64,000 nt of DNA from Candidatus Vicinibacter affinis (GTDB taxonomy: Bacteria; Bacteroidota; Bacteroidia; Chitinophagales; Saprospiraceae): positions 310,001-374,000 of the forward strand of contig JADJNH010000005.1 in NCBI GenBank assembly GCA_016714365.1, read 5' to 3'. The position numbers were made by a program, and so were the translations under genes. Positions 35,237-43,442 of this stretch are shown here, piece by piece. Numbering within the stretch: position 1 is the stretch's first letter; every line of letters starts with the position of its first letter. The notes under the pieces were generated by a model. It ran no database searches. It was not told where the DNA came from and worked only from the letters and a program-made list of their open reading frames with translations.

Positions 35237-36874
35237 ATGATTAACCTATTTAGAAAACTGTTCATTGCCAAGCTTTTAGCTTTGGTTTTTTGGGGGGCTG
35301 GAGCACAAGAGTCACTTTTAATCAGTGGCGGTTTTCAGACGAATGGGAATTTATTTCTAAGAGATAGTGCAATTGGGGCTGCCGGTATTCCTCAATATGA
35401 TTATCAACTATTTGGAGCAGAGTCTTGGTTGGATCTGAATATGTCTTATAATGGGTTTAATGGAGGCATAAGATTTGATCTTTTCAATAATTCAAATCTA
35501 TTAAATCCATTGAATTCATATACTGCGCAAGGGATTGGACGATGGTTCATCAATAAGGAAATAGACCGCTTGGACTTAACTGTGGGTTATTTATATGATC
35601 AAATAGGTTCCGGAATCATATATAGAGCGTATGAAGAGAGGGCACAACTATTAGATAATGCTCTTTTGGGAGTTTCCGCCAAATACAGGATAAATGAACA
35701 GTGGAATGTAAAAGCATTTACCGGCAAACAAAAAAATCTATTCACGATCTATAACTCAATAATAAAGGGAATATCTATAAATGGATTTTATCAGCCAAAT
35801 GATTCCTCTAACTGGTCAATAGCACCCGGTGCTGGATTTGTAAACAGGACTTACGGCGACGCAATAGTAACAGACCTCACCAACATTTCTGCAGGATACT
35901 TAGCAAAAGATCAGTTTATTCCCAACTATAATACAAATGCATTTACATTATTTAATACCTTAAATTATAAGGATTTTAGCTGGTATGCAGAAGCAGCATT
36001 TAAGCCAGATGATGTTTTTTATGATCCAAATGCAATTCGCTCCTTACCAAAAGGAGAGTCAAGTATTGGCAAATTTGTTAAACGCAATGGTTCTGTATAT
36101 TACACGAGCCTAGGTTACGCTGCCCATAATTTAGGAATCACCATTGAAGGTAAAAGAACGGATGGTTTTGATTTCCGCGCAGAACCGCAGTTAAGTCTTA
36201 ATAGGGGATTGGTTTCATATATTCCGCCAATGGCAAGAATTAATACCTATAGATTAACCGCTTATTATTTTCCGGCGACCCAATTTCTAAATGAAATGGC
36301 TTATCAAGTAGATCTTAAGTATGGTCTTGGTAAACATTGGAATCTTTCAGTCAACTTTTCAGACATTAGGGATATAGATTTTAAAAGAGAATTTTATAAG
36401 GAAATTAATGCAGAAGTGGTTTATAAAAGGGAAGAGACATATCAGATAATATTAGGGGTTCAACATCAAATGATAGATGTAGAATTGTATTTTGGAAAGG
36501 GCGGAGAAGAGGATGTGAAGACCATTACCCCCTATTTTGAGTTTCTATATTATGTCAATGATAAAACCTCATTAAGAATTGAATCACAATACATGTATAA
36601 TAAACATGATATTGGCTCGTGGGTTTATGGCTTAGTTGAATTAGGGATTTCTCCACATTGGATATTTGAATTGTCAAATATGTATAACACCTTTTCTCCA
36701 AAAGGTACCAAAGCTTTGCATTATCCTACCGCAGGATTAGTTTATAATTATGGAAATAACAGATTTGGGTTAAGATACGTTAAGCAGATACAAGGAATAG
36801 TATGTTCTGGTGGCATATGCAGACTTGAACCGGCCTTTAGTGGATTTAGGGCTTCAATTACTTCAACTTTTTAA
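35237..36874 (+). CDS. DUF6029 family outer-membrane beta-barrel protein
   Basis: A 545-residue protein with signal peptide (LFIAKLLALVFWGAGAQ). It begins the mature part with LLISGGFQTNGNLFLRDS, then YQLFGAESWLDLNMSYNGFNGGIRFDLF-like alternating strands (quoted in parts), IDRLDLTVGYLYDQIGSGI and a C terminus ending in FRASITSTF, with a terminal Phe as in many outer-membrane proteins. The alternating hydrophobic pattern across the full length fits a barrel. I assign it to DUF6029 from memory of the family's start; no function is established. The stop overlaps nothing, and the Omp28-like ATG lies 9 bases later. Confidence 0.78.
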   Translation: MINLFRKLFIAKLLALVFWGAGAQESLLISGGFQTNGNLFLRDSAIGAAGIPQYDYQLFGAESWLDLNMSYNGFNGGIRFDLFNNSNLLNPLNSYTAQGIGRWFINKEIDRLDLTVGYLYDQIGSGIIYRAYEERAQLLDNALLGVSAKYRINEQWNVKAFTGKQKNLFTIYNSIIKGISINGFYQPNDSSNWSIAPGAGFVNRTYGDAIVTDLTNISAGYLAKDQFIPNYNTNAFTLFNTLNYKDFSWYAEAAFKPDDVFYDPNAIRSLPKGESSIGKFVKRNGSVYYTSLGYAAHNLGITIEGKRTDGFDFRAEPQLSLNRGLVSYIPPMARINTYRLTAYYFPATQFLNEMAYQVDLKYGLGKHWNLSVNFSDIRDIDFKREFYKEINAEVVYKREETYQIILGVQHQMIDVELYFGKGGEEDVKTITPYFEFLYYVNDKTSLRIESQYMYNKHDIGSWVYGLVELGISPHWIFELSNMYNTFSPKGTKALHYPTAGLVYNYGNNRFGLRYVKQIQGIVCSGGICRLEPAFSGFRASITSTF

Positions 36875-36883
36875 TTGGAATTT

Positions 36884-37735
36884 ATGAAAACGCAAATGAT
36901 TTATATATTAAAATTCAGCTTTTTGTATATTAGTTTAATTCTATTTTTAAATTCATGTTCTGATTGGGAACAACCTATCCAGTTACCTAACAGCGGAGGA
37001 ATTAAATCATCCAGAGTTTTATTAGTAGAAGAATTTACGGGAGCCTCATGCCCTAATTGCCCATCAGGAACTGCAGAACTCAAAGGAATAATTGATAAAT
37101 ATCCTGACAATATTGTTGCAGTTGGAATTCATTCCAATTTTCTGGCGGCACCGGCAACGGTCGGAGAAGTTGATTTAAGGACTCCAGAAGCACAAGCAAT
37201 AGAGACATTCCTTGGTGCTTGGCTTGGAAAACCAGAAGCTGCATTTAACAGAAAGAAATTTAACAACCAAAATGGAATTAGAATAGGTAAGCCCGACACC
37301 TGGATCACTTTTGTAGAACAAGAGTTGAAAGAAGTGCATGAAGCTGAACTTAAGATTAGCAATAAATATGATTCAACAACACGCGAATTGCAAATCACCC
37401 TAACCGCCACTGCATTGCGCACCATAGCAAAGCCAATTTATATTCACGCATTGATAACAGAATCTGAAATTTCGGCTTCTCAGAAAAATCAAACCGGTAT
37501 ATTAAAGGATTATGTGCATGAACATGTATTACGCAAGTTAATCACTCCTGTTGCGGGGGAATTATTGATCAATTCACTAGACGTTGGTAAGAGTGTTAGT
37601 AAAACATTTACTTATATTCTTCCACCTCAAGACAGGGTTTGGGTTGCAGAACACTGTGCAACGGTTGGATTTATAAGCTATGCCGAACAAGAAAAGTATG
37701 TTATACAGGCAGCAGAAAGTAAAATCAAACGTTGA
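36884..37735 (+). CDS. Omp28-related outer-membrane lipoprotein with CxxC motif
   Basis: A 283-residue lipoprotein. The ATG at 36884 is chosen over a TTG at 36875 that directly follows the upstream stop. The signal sequence ends in FLNSC, a lipobox with the lipidated cysteine. Residues about 40-150 form a thioredoxin-like domain: VLLVEEFTGASCPNCPSGTAEL with CPNC, typical for Omp28-related proteins, and VAVGIHSNFLA. The C-terminal half is a beta-sandwich (LQITLTATALRTIAKPIYIHAL). Its role is unsettled; the CxxC next to TlpA and DUF6029 genes suggests a redox-linked outer-membrane assembly or transport task. Confidence 0.85.
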   Translation: MKTQMIYILKFSFLYISLILFLNSCSDWEQPIQLPNSGGIKSSRVLLVEEFTGASCPNCPSGTAELKGIIDKYPDNIVAVGIHSNFLAAPATVGEVDLRTPEAQAIETFLGAWLGKPEAAFNRKKFNNQNGIRIGKPDTWITFVEQELKEVHEAELKISNKYDSTTRELQITLTATALRTIAKPIYIHALITESEISASQKNQTGILKDYVHEHVLRKLITPVAGELLINSLDVGKSVSKTFTYILPPQDRVWVAEHCATVGFISYAEQEKYVIQAAESKIKR

Positions 37736-37747
37736 GATATTCCTGTT

Positions 37748-38650
37748 TTATAAAAGTGCAGCACCAATTACACCAGCGCTGTCACCAAGTTTTGGTTTTG
37801 CAAAAATAGTTTTGAGATCATTATTGAAAAGATGCTTTTTTACTTCAGGCTTACCCCTTTCATAAAGCACATCGAGGTTGCCTAATCCACCACCGAAAAC
37901 GATAATGTCAGGATCAATTATGTTTATAATTACAGCTACAGCTTTACCAAAATAGTGAATTAATCTATCAATTGTTTGTATGGCAAATTCATCACCTGCT
38001 TGATATAACCTATAAATGTCTTTCATTGATTTTTGTTCACCACTGATTTTATGGAAATATTTTTCAGTCCACGGTCCGGCTAGGAAAGTTTCTACACAAC
38101 CTCTCCGTCCACAATAACATAATTCTCCAGATTCATCAAGGCAATTATGTCCCCATTCGCCGCTAATACCATGTTTTCCATTTAATACTTTACCATGTAC
38201 TACAATTCCTCCTCCTACTCCTGTACCCATAATGACACCAAAAACAGATTCAGGATTTATAACATAATCCGGAACAACCCCAAGATGGGTTTCAGCCATT
38301 GCGAAACAGTTTGCATCATTAGCCATTCGAACTTCAATACCCAGAAGTTTTTCTAAATCTTTCTTCATGGGTTTACCAATAATGCATTGAGTATTACTGT
38401 TTTTAATCAGCTGAGTATCTGTATCAATTATGCCTGGTGTTCCTACGCCTATTCTAACTGGTTTTTTACCAGTTTGTTCTCTTAACATATCTACCAGTAT
38501 TTTAAATTGGTCTAAGACATGATCATAACCTCCTGCTTGTTCGGTAGGCACTCTTAGTCTGCTGATAATGTTAAAATTAGGTTTTGATTCTAAGACAACA
38601 CCTTCTATCTTAGTTCCACCCATATCAATTCCCCAACAAAGATCCGCCAT
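37748..38650 (-). CDS. ROK family sugar kinase
   Basis: A 300-residue ATP-dependent sugar kinase. The N-terminal phosphate loop is WGIDMGGTKIEG, the sugar-binding/catalytic part is NDANCFAMAE with the base Asp, then GVIMGTGVGGGIVV, and the zinc-binding ROK signature GEWGHNCL...CYCGRRGCVE is complete (His plus three Cys). It would phosphorylate glucose, fructose, mannose or N-acetyl sugars; the NagK/Mak/glucokinase choice cannot be made from motifs alone. It ends 12 bases from the convergent Omp28-like gene. A -7 element on the minus strand lies 31 bases upstream. Confidence 0.92.
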   Translation of the reverse strand: MADLCWGIDMGGTKIEGVVLESKPNFNIISRLRVPTEQAGGYDHVLDQFKILVDMLREQTGKKPVRIGVGTPGIIDTDTQLIKNSNTQCIIGKPMKKDLEKLLGIEVRMANDANCFAMAETHLGVVPDYVINPESVFGVIMGTGVGGGIVVHGKVLNGKHGISGEWGHNCLDESGELCYCGRRGCVETFLAGPWTEKYFHKISGEQKSMKDIYRLYQAGDEFAIQTIDRLIHYFGKAVAVIINIIDPDIIVFGGGLGNLDVLYERGKPEVKKHLFNNDLKTIFAKPKLGDSAGVIGAALL

Positions 38651-38681
38651 AAATATTTTTTTGAAGGTAAGCTAGATCTGT

Positions 38682-38689
38682 CAAAAGTA
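38682..38689 (-). promoter_or_regulatory. -7 promoter element (TACTTTTG on minus strand) for the ROK kinase
   Basis: The minus strand reads TACTTTTG, matching TAnnTTTG, 31 bases before the kinase start at 38650. No -33 element is evident. Confidence 0.4.
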
Positions 38690-38755
38690 TATAATTGAAC
38701 TATATTTTTCTAAAATATATTATAGAAAACATTAAATCGATATTTTCGAAAGGTA

Positions 38756-39397
38756 TTAGTTAAACTTATTTTTTTTTCTAAAATCACCTCTTTTCCAGGC
38801 TTTGAAAAATTCTATCCATGCCATAGGATTTAGAATCTGCATAGGTTTAAACTGACCTGCATAATAATATTTCTGTGCATTTTGAGAGAGATATAGGCTT
38901 GAAGTTTCGCGACCATCCGCAGGCGTTATTTCCATTAATCTTCTTATTTTGTCCTGAGCAAGATTTGCAGCAGCGATATCCTCAAGACTTTTGGAAATGT
39001 CCATTGCTAGAAACTCTTGACGGAAAAATTCTTTATCTGGCCAAGGATAAACCACAGTCTGTGGAAGAAAAATAGTATCCTGAGTCATTATTTGAAAGAT
39101 TGTGTAATGTTCTTTATGAAGGCTGTCAGGAACAATAAAATAGGCGGGTTTAAATCCAACATAATTAAAAATAAGGGTATCGCCATTTTGAACAACAAGT
39201 GAGAAAAAACCCTTACCATCAGAATAAACTCCTCTGTTGGTGTTTAAAATACTAATTTCAGCAAAAGGTAATGGCTTAGGATCTCCATCAGAATCAGTCA
39301 TAACCATTCCAGTGAGCTGAACAAGTTTATAGCTTTGGGTATAAACCATATCAGTCCAGCCAATAATAATTACTGTTATTAAAAGAAACTTTCTCAT
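38756..39397 (-). CDS. Exported carboxypeptidase-regulatory-like domain protein
   Basis: A 213-residue protein with signal peptide (MRKFLLITVIIIGWTDMVYTQ). Residues about 26-110 form a CarboxypepD_reg-like beta-sandwich: LTGMVMTDSDGDPKPLPFAEISILNTNRG (in parts: PLPFAEISILNTNRG), VYSDGKGFFSLVV and DTLIFNYVGFKP, the pattern seen at the front of many TonB-dependent receptors. No plug or barrel follows; the remaining 100 residues are helical and end in a basic tail. It resembles free-standing Bacteroidota proteins of this type whose function is unknown. It is divergent from the PhoD-like gene. Confidence 0.8.
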   Translation of the reverse strand: MRKFLLITVIIIGWTDMVYTQSYKLVQLTGMVMTDSDGDPKPLPFAEISILNTNRGVYSDGKGFFSLVVQNGDTLIFNYVGFKPAYFIVPDSLHKEHYTIFQIMTQDTIFLPQTVVYPWPDKEFFRQEFLAMDISKSLEDIAAANLAQDKIRRLMEITPADGRETSSLYLSQNAQKYYYAGQFKPMQILNPMAWIEFFKAWKRGDFRKKNKFN

Positions 39398-39493
39398 TTC
39401 GTGAAGTTAACGTAAAGATAAAACAGATATTCTATCTGGCAGAGAAGACTAACTACCATAGTCGTATATTTACCTATAAATAAAGATGATCAA

Positions 39494-40852
39494 ATGTTAA
39501 AATCGTTTCAGGTATTCATGTTTTGTTTGTTTGTTTTTTATTCTTTTAATCAAATTAGCGCGCAGCTTAAGAGCGGACCAATGTTGGCATATGTTGAGCA
39601 CAGAACCGCCAAAATATGGTGTGAAGTCGAAGGAGAAGTTTCATTAGTTTTAAGATATTGGCCAGCAAATTTACCAAATGAAGCAAAAGAAGCTTTTAAA
39701 ACAATTCATAAAGCTTATTCTTTTGAAACTGTAGAATTTGATTTAGTTGATCTCAAAGCAGGAATGGACTATCATTATCAAGTTTATCAAAAGAAAATGA
39801 AAATTCCGGCTGCTCAGGGTGATTTCAAAACCCAGGAAATCTGGAAGTGGAGAAAATCAGCACCGGACTTTTGTTTCCTAGCAGGTAGTTGTAATTACGT
39901 TAATGACATTGAATATGACAGACCTGGGAGGCCATATGGATCTGATTCAACCATTTTTTTAACCATGGCAAAAGAGAAGCCGACCTTTATGTTATGGTTG
40001 GGAGATAGTTGGTATACAAGAGAGGCTGATTTTCAAAGCAAATGGGGATTGTGGGCACGAGCTTCACATGACCGTGCCACACCAGTTTTGCAAAATTTTT
40101 TAAAATCAACCTCACATATTGGGATTTGGGATGACCATGATTATGGACCAAACAATGAAGGAATTTCATATCATTTAAAGGAAGATGCCAGAGAGGTATT
40201 CAAAGCATATTTTCCTAATCCGAGTTTTGGTAATTATGGAAAAGGTATCTATACAAAAGTTAGTTACTTTGATGTAGATCTGTTTTTAATGGATAATCGA
40301 ACTTGGAGAAGTTCTGATAATATGAATCCATATGTAGGGGGAAAACCAAATCCAGAAAAGAGGATGTTCGGAACAGAACAGATGAACTGGCTTAAAAATA
40401 GTTTGTTAAATAGTACAAATACCTTTAAGATAATTGTAAACGGCTCTCAATCTCTTAACAAAACATCGGGAGGAGATTGTTGGGCTAATTATCCAGTAGA
40501 GTTGGAAGAGCTATTGGATTTTTTGGAACTTTACAAAATAAGTGGAGTGCTTTTTCTTTCGGGAGATAAACATATCAGTGAAATTGTCAAACTAGATAGA
40601 CCTAACAATTATCCATTGTATGACATTACAACCTCTTCGCTTACTGCAGGAATTAGTAAAGTTAGGGGACAAGAAATTAACAATCCCCTTAGAGTTAAGA
40701 ATCTTATCTTGGAGGAGCATAATTATGGAAGATTTTCAATATCAGGTCCAAGTAAAGAGAGAATGATAAAAATTGAATTTGTAGATATGCATGGAAAATC
40801 TCGAAAGGAATTTGTGATTAAAGAAAATGAACTAAGTTATAACTTAAAATAA
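39494..40852 (+). CDS. PhoD-like alkaline phosphatase family protein
   Basis: Exported metallophosphatase of 452 residues with signal peptide (VFMFCLFVFYSFNQISAQ). Residues about 25-115 are the N-terminal fibronectin-like domain of the PhoD family (GPMLAYVEHRTAKIWCEVEG). Metal-binding blocks are visible: FLAGSCNYV, MLWLGDSWYTREADF, IGIWDDHDYGPNNEG and LFLSGDKHISEI. PhoD enzymes are calcium/iron-dependent phosphomono- and diesterases. This branch, with an early GDSWY and short C terminus, is common in Bacteroidota and of unverified substrate. The yidD gene follows 8 bases later. Confidence 0.88.
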   Translation: MLKSFQVFMFCLFVFYSFNQISAQLKSGPMLAYVEHRTAKIWCEVEGEVSLVLRYWPANLPNEAKEAFKTIHKAYSFETVEFDLVDLKAGMDYHYQVYQKKMKIPAAQGDFKTQEIWKWRKSAPDFCFLAGSCNYVNDIEYDRPGRPYGSDSTIFLTMAKEKPTFMLWLGDSWYTREADFQSKWGLWARASHDRATPVLQNFLKSTSHIGIWDDHDYGPNNEGISYHLKEDAREVFKAYFPNPSFGNYGKGIYTKVSYFDVDLFLMDNRTWRSSDNMNPYVGGKPNPEKRMFGTEQMNWLKNSLLNSTNTFKIIVNGSQSLNKTSGGDCWANYPVELEELLDFLELYKISGVLFLSGDKHISEIVKLDRPNNYPLYDITTSSLTAGISKVRGQEINNPLRVKNLILEEHNYGRFSISGPSKERMIKIEFVDMHGKSRKEFVIKENELSYNLK

Positions 40853-40860
40853 TTTTCAAA

Positions 40861-41094
40861 ATGAATTGGTTCAATTGGATAATTATCATTCCTATACGTC
40901 TCTATCAATATTTGCTTTCTCCATTACTTGGAAAGAACTGCAGATTTCAACCCTCCTGTTCGAATTATATGATAGAGGCAGTCAAAGAGTGGGGAGTATT
41001 TTATGGTGTTTTTCTTGGTCTAAAAAGGATTAGCAGATGTCATCCATGGGGTGGGCACGGGAATGACGCGGTGCCTAAACGAAATAAACAATAA
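40861..41094 (+). CDS. yidD: Membrane protein insertion efficiency factor YidD
   Basis: A 77-residue protein with the full YidD signature: amphipathic N-terminal helix (IPIRLYQYLLSPLLG), then CRFQPSCSNYMIEAV with two conserved cysteines, LKRISRCHPWGGHG with the third. YidD associates with the inner membrane and helps YidC-dependent protein insertion. It usually sits between rnpA and yidC; here it is 8 bases behind a phosphatase gene, a common Bacteroidota displacement. Confidence 0.93.
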   Translation: MNWFNWIIIIPIRLYQYLLSPLLGKNCRFQPSCSNYMIEAVKEWGVFYGVFLGLKRISRCHPWGGHGNDAVPKRNKQ

Positions 41095-41114
41095 GTCAAA
41101 ATACCAGAAGCTTG

Positions 41115-41582
41115 TTATACTTCTCCTATATTGTGTTGTTTCCAAATATTCCAAATAAGTTTAAATGGGATCAATATAATTCCTATAAGGCAGGATATTG
41201 CAAAGAAGATCATTTGGCTTCTGATATAAATGGCCATTGAAATTTGCTCTCTTTCCGGAATATCATTTAGTATTTCTTGAATTCCAACTTCATCAAGAAA
41301 ATTTTTAAAATCCGAAAATGCATAAATGCCATAGAAGAAGGTTGGCAACATTATGAAAACCAGAGCAATTTTTAAAATCTGAAATCTTGCATATGGTGTC
41401 AAGTGCCATAAAAAGAGCCAACGCATACCAATACAAAAGCCCAGAATAAAAAAGAAGTTGCTTAAATAAAAATCATAAGGAATTTTGAAATAATAAATTG
41501 GAAAAAGAATAATGATAGTAAATAGTATAGAAAATAACCACCAAATTATTTCCGACTTAAGTTTAATTAGAGTTATATTCAA
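41115..41582 (-). CDS. Hypothetical membrane protein
   Basis: A 155-residue protein with about four transmembrane segments (around 13-33, 38-57, 66-86 and 117-140) and a short charged loop (IPEREQ). Not recognised. The start seems to be TTG at 41582, since an in-frame stop lies 24 bases upstream with no ATG between. It lies 29 bases after the DUF4199 gene on the same strand and is probably the last member of a minus-strand unit that includes BatA, the dihydroorotase homologue and DUF4199. Confidence 0.65.
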   Translation of the reverse strand: MNITLIKLKSEIIWWLFSILFTIIILFPIYYFKIPYDFYLSNFFFILGFCIGMRWLFLWHLTPYARFQILKIALVFIMLPTFFYGIYAFSDFKNFLDEVGIQEILNDIPEREQISMAIYIRSQMIFFAISCLIGIILIPFKLIWNIWKQHNIGEV

Positions 41583-41611
41583 AATAAAAATTATGCATTT
41601 AATTATTCAAA

Positions 41612-42154
41612 TTAAATTTTTTCTTGGTACGTGTTAAATATCTTATTCGGATCTTCCTTTTTTAAAACCAATGCGATTAAGGATGAAATGATAAAGTAAA
41701 TCAACAACGAGGAAGCTAATATAATTAATAAGTTACCAAAACCAAATGGATTTTGTTCTTGAATTCTCTCAATTGCCTTTTCTGCTTCTATATCTCCCAT
41801 GCTTGCTCTAAAGTTTTCAATCCATTTTATTTGGGCTTCTTTTTGTTGTTCCGCAAGATCAGGGTCGATGAAGTTATAGAGAATTGCCATAAATAAAACA
41901 GAAATTAGACTATAAACAATGGAGCTTACCCAGCAGGGGATCAAAGCTTCTTTCCAAGTCATAAATCCACCAAATTCTTTTCTTGTATCCATACCGGAAA
42001 AATACATAAACACAATGCCAATTAAAAATAAAACTATGCCAACACCAAAGTTCTGTATCATAGTGTGGTCGAATAAATACAAGGCCATTGTTAATACGAC
42101 ATAAACTGCGGACCAAATTAAACCATACCGAATTGCGATAATATGTTTTTCCAT
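41612..42154 (-). CDS. DUF4199 domain membrane protein
   Basis: A 180-residue inner-membrane protein with four membrane helices. The family features are an N-terminal KHIIAIRYGLIWSAVYV segment, a glycine-rich third block (GGFMTWKEALIPCWVSSIV), then an acidic/basic helix (about 115-140) and a last membrane segment before KKEDPNKIF. The function of DUF4199 is unknown. It starts 13 bases after the dihydroorotase-like stop and is likely co-transcribed with it. Confidence 0.85.
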   Translation of the reverse strand: MEKHIIAIRYGLIWSAVYVVLTMALYLFDHTMIQNFGVGIVLFLIGIVFMYFSGMDTRKEFGGFMTWKEALIPCWVSSIVYSLISVLFMAILYNFIDPDLAEQQKEAQIKWIENFRASMGDIEAEKAIERIQEQNPFGFGNLLIILASSLLIYFIISSLIALVLKKEDPNKIFNTYQEKI

Positions 42155-42167
42155 TTATAAAAAATAT

Positions 42168-43442
42168 TTAATTGATGTATATTTTTTTATAAAAAGTTCC
42201 CAAAACTTTTCCTTGTAAATTTGTTGAGATGCAAGGGCTATTTTTAGAAACAGATTTTATATTTTCAACACTGTATTTCCAACTTTCAGTTGGATGAAAC
42301 CAAGTAATGTTAGCTATTTTTCCTTCGGTAAGACTGGCATCATTTAATTTGAATATTTTTCTAGGATTCAAAGATACTTTCTCTACCCATAAATCGACAC
42401 TGATTTCTGATGGAATAAATGTTTGGGTTAAACTGAAAGCAGTTTCTAGAGAAATAGCTCCAAAAGCAGCCGCCTGAAATTCTAAATCCTTTTTCTCGGG
42501 GTTCATAGGTGTATGGTCACTCACAATAATGTCAATTGCGTTTTCTTGTAATCCCTTAATAAGGTCTAGTCTATCCTTTTTAGACCTAATTGGTGGCATA
42601 AGTTTCAAGTTTTGTGAAAAAGATAATAAGTCAGTGTCTTCATAAACCAAATTGAAAATCGAAACAGAACTAAATAATCCAGATAGTTTTTTCTTAGCCA
42701 CCTTGATAAGGTTTACAGCCTCAGTTGTTGAAATTTTATGTATCATCAATCTAGATTCTGAATATTTTAGTATTTCCAAATCTCTATTGACAGCCGTTAT
42801 TTCTGCCAGTGATGGAATACCTTTTAGACCTAAGAAGGTACTTGATTCGCCTTCATGCATCTGACCTAAAGTGCCTAACTCCTGATCAAAGGAAGAATTG
42901 ATGATCATGCTTTCAGGTATATTCTTAATGTATTCCAAAGACCTTAATAAAAGGCCAGATTTTTGAATCCCCATATTACCATCTGAAAATGCCACAGCTC
43001 CAGCTTCATGCATTTGAAGAATTTCAGCCATTTCGAGAGACTGAGTATTTTTGCTGATTGCGCCTATGGGATGAATATCAATATTTAACTCTTTTGACCT
43101 ACTCTGAATGAAATGAATTTCAGATTTGGAATGTAATGCAGGTTTGGTATTGGGCATACAGCAAATTGCTGTGTAGCCACCAGAACTTGCGGCTTCATTA
43201 ATATTTACAAGTGTTTCTCTTTCTTCAAAACCAGGTTCTCCTGTGTAACTACCCACATCAACCCAACCAGGAGAGATGTATGAGCCAGGATGGTCAAACA
43301 CTTTAACATTTCGTGGAGTTTCAATGGAGGAACCAATTTTAAAAATCAGTCCATCCTTGATCCATAGATCACGAACTTTCCCATGTAGTTTATGACCTGG
43401 TTCAATAATTTTTACTTTTTTTAATAAACAGTTCATATTCAT
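42168..43442 (-). CDS. Dihydroorotase-like protein lacking the metal-binding HxH motif
   Basis: A 424-residue amidohydrolase-fold protein clearly homologous to type I dihydroorotases: GEPGFEERETL...AASSGGYTAICCMPNTKPAL, VAFSDGN, MIHKISTTEAV, LMPPIRSKKDR and VSDHTPM. However, the canonical DLHVHLREPG reads DVGSYTGEPG, so both metal-binding histidines (positions 64 and 66 here) are Gly and Tyr, and the substrate-binding Arg is Gly. The later His and the Asp in SDH remain. Catalysis of the pyrimidine ring step is therefore unlikely. The start at 43442 is chosen because its ATGA overlaps the BatA stop and a strong GGAGGAG lies 3-5 bases upstream; the ATG at 43454 is the alternative. Confidence 0.88.
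   Translation of the reverse strand: MNMNCLLKKVKIIEPGHKLHGKVRDLWIKDGLIFKIGSSIETPRNVKVFDHPGSYISPGWVDVGSYTGEPGFEERETLVNINEAASSGGYTAICCMPNTKPALHSKSEIHFIQSRSKELNIDIHPIGAISKNTQSLEMAEILQMHEAGAVAFSDGNMGIQKSGLLLRSLEYIKNIPESMIINSSFDQELGTLGQMHEGESSTFLGLKGIPSLAEITAVNRDLEILKYSESRLMIHKISTTEAVNLIKVAKKKLSGLFSSVSIFNLVYEDTDLLSFSQNLKLMPPIRSKKDRLDLIKGLQENAIDIIVSDHTPMNPEKKDLEFQAAAFGAISLETAFSLTQTFIPSEISVDLWVEKVSLNPRKIFKLNDASLTEGKIANITWFHPTESWKYSVENIKSVSKNSPCISTNLQGKVLGTFYKKIYIN

Noticed and set aside
36875..36883. TTG start giving nine extra bases at the Omp28-like gene
   Set aside because: The ATG at 36884 gives a normal lipoprotein signal; the TTG directly abuts the upstream stop.
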